Below, in pieces: positions 58,801 through 64,000 of a stretch of 64,000 nt of DNA. The notes under the pieces were generated by a model. That model was not told the origin of the DNA, ran no database searches, and saw nothing but the letters and a program-made list of their open reading frames with translations. This DNA is from Acanthococcus lagerstroemiae (Eukaryota > Arthropoda > Insecta > Hemiptera > Eriococcidae). The translations under genes were made by a program, and so were the position numbers. Positions within the stretch are counted from its first letter, which is position 1, and every line of letters begins with the position of its first letter. The stretch lies in the NCBI GenBank assembly GCA_031841125.1, contig CM063112.1, forward strand, positions 16,828,603 to 16,892,602, written 5' to 3'.

Positions 58801-61717
58801 ACCCTAAAAAACTTTGTAAACTTTTAACATCTGTAGGATGAGAACATTCTACTATAGCTTTTACTTTATGAGGGTCGCTGGTAATTCCCTCTTTATTAAT
58901 GATATAACCAAGGTACTTTAATTCCGATTGAAAAAATGAACACTTTTTCTCATTTACTGTAACACCAGCTAATTTTAACCTGTTAATGACCTCGGTAAGC
59001 ATTTCAAGGTGGTGTTTGAAATCTCTACCGCCAATCAAAATATCGTCTAAATATACTACCACAAAATCCAAACCAACAAAAATTTTTTCGATTTCTCTTT
59101 GAAAAATACTAGGAGCTGACGAGACTCCGAACATTAAACGTTTTGGCTTGAAGAGCCCTTTATGAGTAGAAATAGTTAAAATATCTCGTGACGCTTCATC
59201 CAGTAACAATTGTTGATACGCTTGCGATAAATCTATTTTCGAATAATGCGTACAGTTAGAGATCTGAGTGAACAAATCGTCGATGAGTGGAAGGGGATGT
59301 TTATCCACCTTTATTTGGGGATTTACAGTCTGACTGTAATCTCCACATAACCGAATACTTTTATCAGCTTTAACAGCAACTACAATCGGCGAACCCCAGT
59401 CTGAATGATGGACTGGCTCTAAAATTCCAGTTTTAACTAAGCGATCTAATTCTAAATCTACTTTTTCACGTATTTTCCACGGTAATGAACGCGGTCTTAC
59501 AAACTTAGGTCTCGCTCCATCTTTTAAGCATAAACCTGCTACAACATTTTTAAAAGTACCTAATTTTTCAGTAAAAACTACCGTATTTTCCTTGATTAAC
59601 GTTTCTATCGCCTCTTCAGCGTGGTCTCCTGACACTTTTCTTATTTTACTCTGAGGTGTCACATCCACCATGACTTTGATACCTAAAGCCGGGTACCATT
59701 CACGACCTAGGATCGGGTGTCCTCCATTTTCGACCACAAATAAGCGTTGATTGATAGCCTTGTTACCTGAAAATTCTACATCAACATAAATACATCCTAA
59801 TGATTTAATTGGGTTGCCGTCGTATGCGAGTTGCACATTGTTAACCTTTTCAAGTGCCAGCGAACTAAATTCTTCTTTATAAAATTCCTCACTGATAGCT
59901 GAAATATCTGCCCCATTGTCCAGCTCCATTTTATAATTTACGTTATTCAACAAAACATCTAGAAAAACAATCTTTTTACCATCACTGGCTGGGCAACGAA
60001 TATTGAAAAAACGATTTTCTCCCATAGGCTCATCAACAAATAATGACGCCTCCTCAGCGTCCGTAGTTTTCTTTACGTTATGATTTTTATCTCTCCAATT
60101 TTTACTATCAGATTTTTTTACGTTATCCCATTGCGATTCTTTTTTATAATCAGCACCTTTACGTTGATAATTATGACTATCATTTTTTACGTTCTTGGCT
60201 TTACAAACCTTCATCAAATGACCAACTTTACCACAATTTCTACATTCAAAATTTTTAAATTTACACTGACGAAATACGTGATTCGTGTAACCGCAACAGG
60301 AACATCGTTGACCGTGTTGTTCTTTTTCCCACGTTGACTTACGATTTCCCTGCGGATGTTGCAGCGTCGAGACTTCCAATTTCTTTTCCATGGCCAAACT
60401 CACATTAGCCGCATCACAACTCTGAACGATCTTTAGAACGGTGTCCCACGTAGGGTCAGCTTCTTCATAAATACGTTTTTTCACGTTTGGATCACGAATT
60501 CCATGCACTAACTGATCACGTAGATTAATCGATAATTGAGTGCCAAAATTACATGTCGCAGCTAACTTCTTCAACTCGACGATGTACTGCCCCAAAGATT
60601 CTCCGGTATTTTGTAGTCGAGCTCGGAATTTCGCTCTTTCCGCCGTAACAGACGGTTTCGGAATTACAAATGTTTTTACTATATCCTTCAGCTCCTCAAA
60701 CTTTTTTGATCGTGGATTCTCCGGAGCACATGCTGCTCTCAACGATGCGTACACCTTAGTTCCAATTGTAACTATAAATAGGTGCACTTTCTTTTCTACT
60801 ACGTTGTTCACGTCGCAATAAGAATCAAAAATATCTAACCAAGTATCAAAATCATCCTTGTCCGGATCAAAAACTGGTACCGTTCCTACGAATGAGGTCA
60901 TTTTAACACAATTTTTTCGCGAGCACGTTTTCGCCGAAAAATAATCAAATACGTTAGTTCTCATACATGAGTGAGTTTTTCGAGATTTTCGAAAAATCAA
61001 TTAAACGAACATCCTCGTCGCCATTGTGATGTTCCCGGTTGGAACATGAAATTAATACCACATTATTCGGTTGAACGTTTATTACAACTAACTCAACTCA
61101 ACTCAAACTACCCAACTGTACAATCGTGCCTACGCTTGCAAGCTATACCACTGATAAGCGATAACCAATACGTCAACAACCAATGTTCAATTAGCCAAAT
61201 ATATGAGAGATCAGGGGAAAGCTTAGTCCTCCAACATGCCTTCTATGAGTACCGGAATCAATTCGGTTATATTGATATAGCATAGCTCATCATATTTTGA
61301 AATTACCTATATCATAACACCACCCACTGGAAGCTATAGAAAGCAGGAAGACAGACCAACTTGCCCAACATACATACGTCATCATCAACTCCGGGTAGGT
61401 CCTTGTTCTCCCAGCAGTTAATACTAATTTGCTACTTTCAGGATCTGCAAATAACATTGCAACAAGAGATCGTGAAAACATTTCCACAATACAATGCGAC
61501 CGTTCTTATGCGAGTCAACACCACCCGGGATGAAAATTACTTCAAATATGGCAATGGGACGAACATGACACATGGACCGATCGTTGTGATTGAAACTCAA
61601 GCGGAAAAAAATCACTTTCAAACGCCAATCGTTTCTATCCTGTTCAACAAAACGCGGTATGGTCTCTGGAAAGACGGATGGTCTTGCGCATATTGGTCGT
61701 TGGAAGGTCTCTATTAA
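55858..61717 (+). CDS. Microexon gene for a sequon-rich, Ser/Thr-rich glycoprotein (partial)
   Basis: I do not recognise the protein. Seven candidate exons on the plus strand join in one frame: 55,858-55,883, 55,969-55,988, 56,052-56,105, 56,164-56,306, 56,497-56,584, 56,669-56,730 and 61,442-61,717, each with AG before it and, except the last, GT after it. Phases match at all six junctions. The product has a short hydrophobic/amphipathic N-terminal piece (LQIIAFILNILVKQLLHKEN), a 12-nt repeat encoding SSTT, and ten N-x-S/T sequons over the last four exons. This predicts a secreted or extracellular mucin-like glycoprotein. The first exon and signal peptide were not found. The sixth intron holds an antisense LTR retrotransposon. 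The first two exons are the weakest calls, and the 3' end may continue. Confidence 0.5.
55969..55988 (+). CDS. Candidate exon 2 (20 nt)
   Basis: Preceded by CTTTTCAG, followed by GTAACA (weak donor). It enters in phase 2 and leaves in phase 1, giving LQIIAF. Support comes only from phase agreement on both sides. Confidence 0.25.
56052..56105 (+). CDS. Candidate exon 3 (54 nt)
   Basis: Preceded by GTATCGCAG, followed by GTGTGC. Phase 1 in and out, encoding LNILVKQLLHKENAQFY; the split Gly codon completes the NWT sequon exon. Confidence 0.4.
56164..56306 (+). CDS. Exon 4: SSTT-repeat mucin-like segment (143 nt)
   Basis: Preceded by ACTTTTGCAG and followed by GTGAGA. It opens with NWT, then runs of SSTT from an AGCAGCACAACA-type 12-nt tandem repeat, then ELETSTQTTTTTAATT. 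Ends exactly at a codon boundary. Ser/Thr density suggests O-glycosylation. Confidence 0.6.
56497..56584 (+). CDS. Exon 5 (88 nt)
   Basis: Preceded by CATTTTCAG, followed by GTAATA. Phase 0 in, phase 1 out. Encodes MVNGSILWRTNTDTKNKSS then EPTDHYEQKG, with two sequons (NGS, NKS). Confidence 0.6.
56669..56730 (+). CDS. Exon 6 (62 nt)
   Basis: Preceded by AATTTCAG, followed by the consensus donor GTAAGT. Phase 1 in, phase 0 out. Encodes EVNKSIITGNITWELVGKGA and a final Leu, with two sequons. The retrotransposon begins 58 bases beyond this donor. Confidence 0.65.
56789..56939 (-). repeat. LTR (3' LTR of the element)
   Basis: 151 bp, TG...CA. Read against the other LTR it differs only by two compensating 2-bp indels of AT (missing near 56,909, present near 56,936). 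I see no substitutions. Confidence 0.95.
56940..56952 (-). promoter_or_regulatory. Polypurine tract
   Basis: AGAAGGGAGGTAG on the minus strand lies immediately before the 3' LTR, the expected place for plus-strand priming. Confidence 0.85.
57110..60901 (-). CDS. gag-pol: Gag-Pol polyprotein of a mag-like Ty3/Gypsy element
   Basis: About 1,263 residues from ATG at 60,901 (MTSFVGTVPVFDP); an in-frame ATG at 60,964 would add 21. Numbering from 60,901: Gag capsid-like region to about 190; two CCHC zinc knuckles near 200-213 and 220-233; aspartic protease with MELDNGADISAI at about 325-336; reverse transcriptase with SKIDLSQAYQQ and YLDD (about 617-620); RNase H (CDASPYGIGGVL, ETDHKLL); integrase with H982, H985, C1015, C1018 and a D1046, D1099, E1135 triad spaced D-35-E; GQAENA after it. 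Gag and Pol share one frame with no stop or frameshift. The oddity is Asn in the protease D-T/S-G motif (codon AAT, 59,915-59,917), which would be expected to impair maturation. It would form virus-like particles and integrate cDNA. Confidence 0.95.
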   Translation of the reverse strand: MTSFVGTVPVFDPDKDDFDTWLDIFDSYCDVNNVVEKKVHLFIVTIGTKVYASLRAACAPENPRSKKFEELKDIVKTFVIPKPSVTAERAKFRARLQNTGESLGQYIVELKKLAATCNFGTQLSINLRDQLVHGIRDPNVKKRIYEEADPTWDTVLKIVQSCDAANVSLAMEKKLEVSTLQHPQGNRKSTWEKEQHGQRCSCCGYTNHVFRQCKFKNFECRNCGKVGHLMKVCKAKNVKNDSHNYQRKGADYKKESQWDNVKKSDSKNWRDKNHNVKKTTDAEEASLFVDEPMGENRFFNIRCPASDGKKIVFLDVLLNNVNYKMELDNGADISAISEEFYKEEFSSLALEKVNNVQLAYDGNPIKSLGCIYVDVEFSGNKAINQRLFVVENGGHPILGREWYPALGIKVMVDVTPQSKIRKVSGDHAEEAIETLIKENTVVFTEKLGTFKNVVAGLCLKDGARPKFVRPRSLPWKIREKVDLELDRLVKTGILEPVHHSDWGSPIVVAVKADKSIRLCGDYSQTVNPQIKVDKHPLPLIDDLFTQISNCTHYSKIDLSQAYQQLLLDEASRDILTISTHKGLFKPKRLMFGVSSAPSIFQREIEKIFVGLDFVVVYLDDILIGGRDFKHHLEMLTEVINRLKLAGVTVNEKKCSFFQSELKYLGYIINKEGITSDPHKVKAIVECSHPTDVKSLQSFLGLIASVNKFIPNASTLLNPLYQLLEKNQVFKWNNRCEEAFQKIKVVLNKSNFLAHFNPNYKLKVKCDASPYGIGGVLIQLENNVEKPVCFASRSLNSAEKKYAQIDKEALAIVFCLKKFNKYLFLSHFILETDHKLLTFIFGEKKGLPQVVANRLQRYALVLADYDFTIKYITSKNNVIADGLSRVPLEEGNDNVKEVSGINFLTNVFDIINVKIIQEKTLTDEILSKVMEYVISGWPRKCPSEMRQFYVRRRDLAVENECLFYLHKLVVPMSCREAFLQEIHATHLGIGKMKSLARSYFWWPKLDKELNDITSNCEACMQNSKNPPFVAGSQWPLSKEPNERVHMDFGHIFGRTFLLLVDSFSKWIEIYWMTTTNTEQTVRRIKDYCARFGIIKTLVSDNGPPFNANDLNEWLWRNGINHLLTPPYHPPSNGQAENAVVNFKDKIKKAVDAGVILEDAVFRFLLDYRSSIHESTGKTPSELHLGRRLKSRLECGLRKVPQMESTRAESALGKEERERESGFANMEITENDGHKRKLWATKGKTSFKRKESKMGPWCAGTKTKP
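61010..61023 (-). promoter_or_regulatory. Primer binding site, tRNA-Ser
   Basis: On the minus strand the bases TGGCGACGAGGATG start one base inside the 5' LTR. They are complementary to the 3' end of eukaryotic tRNA-Ser (GCT), CATCCTCGTCG plus CCA, for all 14 positions. Confidence 0.85.
61025..61175 (-). repeat. LTR (5' LTR of the element)
   Basis: 151 bp, TG...CA. It should hold the promoter for the minus-strand transcript. No clear TATA box was identified. Confidence 0.95.
61442..61717 (+). CDS. Exon 7 (at least 276 nt)
   Basis: Preceded by GCTACTTTCAG. Phase 0 in, matching exon 6 across the retrotransposon. Encodes DLQITLQQEIVKTFPQYNAT, then RVNTTRDENYFKYGNGTNMT, and ends SCAYWSLEGLY before TAA. 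Five sequons (NAT, NTT, NGT, NMT, NKT). A different frame stays open past this stop and carries two further sequons (INYS, PNMT), so the true 3' boundary may be a donor near 61,650-61,707 or the reading frame may have suffered a small indel. Confidence 0.6.
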   Translation, partial: DLQITLQQEIVKTFPQYNATVLMRVNTTRDENYFKYGNGTNMTHGPIVVIETQAEKNHFQTPIVSILFNKTRYGLWKDGWSCAYWSLEGLY

Positions 61718-62058
61718 CTACTCAATTTACTCATTAGAACTGTACCAACGATTATATTATCTGTTTCCGCAGTTGCCTAACATGACTTCCCTTTCACACC
61801 TAGTGACAACAATAGAATTCAACAGGTTTGCGCGGGGTATATCCACCCAATTTCAAGGTTATGGGAGATATAACTCCATAGAATGCCACTTTTCTGCAGG
61901 GGAGAGGTCGACAATTTCAACTTCCAAATTTTATTTCACAAGCAAGAAAAAGGCTCCTCAATTCAATTTGACTTTTTTATGTCTTTACTTTGGCACACAA
62001 CCGGAAAAATGTTACTTTCACGCGGGACGTTTCACGCGTCACATTTCACGCGCCACGT
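61718..62058. other. Downstream of the glycoprotein exon; possible further coding
   Basis: One frame is open from 61,590 to 62,330. Its first part (KVSINYSIYSLELYQRLYYL, PQLPNMTSLSHLVTTIEFNR) looks protein-like with sequons, whereas the part after 62,059 translates a microsatellite. An AG acceptor lies at 61,771-61,772 (TGTTTCCGCAG), but its phase does not match any GT in the preceding exon. Confidence 0.3.
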
Positions 62059-62097
62059 TAATAATAATAATAATAATAATTATTATTATTATTATTA
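62059..62097 (+). repeat. (AAT)n/(ATT)n microsatellite
   Basis: AAT repeats turn into ATT repeats, forming a perfect inverted repeat. Confidence 0.98.
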
Positions 62098-62119
62098 GAA
62101 AACTACTGACTAGACTGAC

Positions 62120-62760
62120 TGGACTGTTTCCTTCGTGTCTTATCAGCAATATACATATATGTATAGACAAGTTTTATGTTTGGCTTTATGTCTTATCAGT
62201 AGGAAATGAGACTGCTGTAATATCAGTGGGGAAGGAGAAGGTGGTTGTCAGATTTATATCGGGTAGACTTTTCGTGCCTATCGTTTATCTGCTTACTCTG
62301 CCATTATGTCTTTTATCAGCCATAGGCTGACAGTCTCATGTCTGTCTTCAAGTCTTATCTCAGTAATGAAGTAGAAGGTGACTGATCTGTCCCTGCAGTT
62401 CTTTGGATTTTTTCTTCATGTCTTATCGACGAGTCTTGTATCTGTCATTATGTCTCAGCAGTAATGAAGGAGACGGTGGCTTGTCAAATTTTTGAATTTT
62501 TCCTTTGTCTTATCAAAAAGATATAGACAAGTCTCATGTCCATTTTTATGTTCAGGAAAGGAGATTGCCTTAATACCTTGTCAGTAGGGAAGGAGAAGGT
62601 AACTGTTGATGATATTTATATTGGAAAAACAGTGTAAGTATCTTATATCTTTCACTGTGTCATTATGTCTTATCAGCCATAAACTGACAGTGTCATGTCT
62701 GTCTTTAGGTCTTATCAGTAATGAAGGAGAAGGTAACTAATCTTTCTTTGTAATGTTGTA
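62120..62760 (+). repeat. Diverged minisatellite with TCTTATCAG motifs
   Basis: ATGTCTTATCAG, ATAGACAAGT, AATGAAGGAGAAGGT and GCCATA(G/A)(G/A)CTGACAGT recur several times at spacings of roughly 100-400 bp. A higher-order unit is likely. Not coding. Confidence 0.6.
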
Positions 62761-62945
62761 GTTTTTTGACATTTTTATGTTTGTACTTTGACATATGCCG
62801 GAAAAGTGTTACTTTGGAGTGTTACAAAAAAATAATAATAAATGACTGACTGACACGATGACATTCTCATGTTGGTGCAATCCGTGAAGCAAAGAAATGA
62901 TTATGTCTTCACTTTGGCATGCAACGGAAAAAAGTGTTACTTTTT

Positions 62946-63659
62946 AGCGCGACGAAACTGGACTGCATGGACTTACTGTCTGGACTGATCAATGACCGTA
63001 CCGCTGAAAAAACAACGAAACGCCCGTCGACATTCTCATGTCGGCGGAATCCGAGGAGCGGACAGACATGAAAATGCTCTCCCGTAGTTGCAGACCCAAC
63101 TGCAAACTGTTGCACTAGCGGAGCGTAGAACTCGAAGGCTCAGTCAGTCCAGTCAGCCAGTTAGCCAGTCAGTTACTCAGTTTACGATGATTGATATCGG
63201 GTTGGCTCTAAATCTAAAATTGTGGCTTCTGAGGAGGGGGACAATTTTACCTAAATTTTGTCAATCACAGTCTTCCCAAAGTGCAAACTGTCAGCATGCA
63301 CGTAAGCGGCGAACTCTTAGAATTTCATTCGACAAAAATGCGAGATAAGGAGGATAATATGGGTCATTTTATGCACCCCCACCCCACCACGGAGCTCTAT
63401 GTTAAACATTACTGTCAAATTTTATTTATTTTGTTGTAAACCAACGGATAGTCCCCGGCGGGGAAAAGAGCCTCAAAATCCCCTCCCCTTTGTGGTACTA
63501 TAATATCTGAACTAGAGGAATATTAAAGTGAAACGAGAAGAAATGTAGCTCACAATTTGATGACAGTCCCAAAAATGTGGAATACTGCGTTTCAGTTTTC
63601 TACATGGAGTTTAATGTTTGAAGTAAAATAAATTGTTTAAAACCTTTACAAGTACGGTT
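62946..63659. other. No gene; CAGTCAGT-rich stretch
   Basis: A CAGTCAGTCCAGTCAGCCAG-type simple repeat lies at about 63,139-63,180. The rest shows nothing recognisable. Confidence 0.4.
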
Positions 63660-64000
63660 AAGTATCCTCAAGACTGCTTCCGTTGCAGCTAAGGTTTAGA
63701 TTCTCCTATCAAGACATGTTTAGGACTTCTCAACACTCTCTCGGACTAAATCAGGACTATTGCGGACCTAAATGGAACTTTTTCAAGCCCTTTCAGATTT
63801 TTCTGAAATTCCTTGGGGTTTTCATCACTCTTGTAGACCCGCTAAGAAATTTTTTAATGAACAACTGTTCAACAGTCACCTGTTTAAGACTGGTATTAGA
63901 TTTGTGAAGCCTCATTTAGACGGGTGTAGGATTCTTCAATTCTTTTAGATTATTCGAAACTGGTTCAAGACTTTTCAAGACTCGCTTCTCCAGATATGTT
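63660..64000 (+). repeat. Same satellite family as 28.9-33.7 kb, runs off the window
   Basis: TCAAGACTGCTTCC, AAGACATGTTTAGGACTTCTCAACACTCT, TTCAAGCCCTTTCAGA and TTCAAGACTTTTCAAGACTCG repeat the vocabulary and order of the large array. The array continues past the window end. Confidence 0.75.

Larger units (their letters stand above)
56789..61175 (-). mobile_element. Complete mag-like Ty3/Gypsy LTR retrotransposon
   Basis: 4,387 bp bounded by 151-bp LTRs that begin TG and end CA, with an exact ACAAC target duplication at 56,784-56,788 and 61,176-61,180. In transcriptional order (minus strand): 5' LTR 61,175-61,025, primer site complementary to tRNA-Ser, one gag-pol frame, polypurine tract, 3' LTR 56,939-56,789. 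Short LTRs, a tRNA-Ser primer and a single fused frame fit the mag clade; clade assignment is inference. No envelope frame. Near-identical LTRs mean a recent insertion. It lies antisense in an intron of the glycoprotein gene. Confidence 0.95.
61988..62945 (+). repeat. Three dispersed copies of a ~40-bp motif
   Basis: ACTTTGGCA-type text followed by GGAAAA and GTGTTACTTT occurs near 61,988, 62,785 and 62,910, with CACGCGGGACG / TAGCGCGACG after two of them. This suggests remnants of one repeated element. Confidence 0.55.

Noticed and set aside
61590..62330. 246-codon frame as a single gene
   Set aside because: Its second half translates the AAT/ATT microsatellite into poly-Ile and minisatellite; only the first part is protein-like and probably reflects the 3' end of the neighbouring glycoprotein gene.

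Overview
The window looks like intergenic and intronic DNA from a eukaryote with a large, repeat-rich genome. Long gene-free stretches, spliceosomal GT...AG exon boundaries, and fossils of R1-like, RTE-like and Jockey-like LINEs, hAT, mariner and a Ty3/Gypsy (mag-like) element all point to an arthropod, probably an insect. A hemipteran is my guess from the look of the LINE proteins, with low confidence. I see no rRNA, no intact tRNA gene, no operon and no CRISPR array.

Layout. Positions 1-7.6 kb hold almost nothing recognisable. A Jockey-like LINE fossil lies at 7.60-8.67 kb. From 10.7 to 24.7 kb there is a graveyard of elements: two RTE-type LINE fossils, a palindromic mariner derivative, MITEs with target-site duplications, a 1.5-kb degenerate hAT transposon, three copies of one unnamed dispersed repeat, and a foldback-type element carrying internal tandem repeats and a nested MITE. 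24.7-28.3 kb is CpG-rich without a recognisable gene. 28.3-33.7 kb is satellite DNA: a roughly 31-bp satellite followed by a strongly diverged array of about 300-bp units, whose family reappears at 63.66 kb and runs off the end. 35.2-40.1 kb contains a possible small minus-strand gene and a nest of inverted repeats and MITEs. 43.2-44.4 kb is a pyrimidine-rich degenerate array with misleading long open frames. 44.9-45.8 kb is a roughly 44-bp array that is partly palindromic, and it abuts an R1-like LINE fossil (45.85-48.75 kb). 51-56 kb holds further diverged AT-rich repeats and a 2-kb inverted repeat.

The most gene-like object is a plus-strand series of very small exons (55.86-61.72 kb) whose splice phases fit together. 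It encodes a Thr/Ser-rich, densely N-glycosylated, presumably secreted or extracellular protein that I do not recognise. One of its introns contains, on the opposite strand, a young and structurally complete mag-like LTR retrotransposon (56,789-61,175). That element has near-identical 151-bp LTRs, a perfect 5-bp target duplication (ACAAC), a tRNA-Ser primer binding site, a polypurine tract and a single open gag-pol frame. The protease motif reads DNG instead of the usual DTG/DSG. Apart from these two, and possibly the small minus-strand gene, coding capacity in the window is confined to decayed mobile-element proteins.
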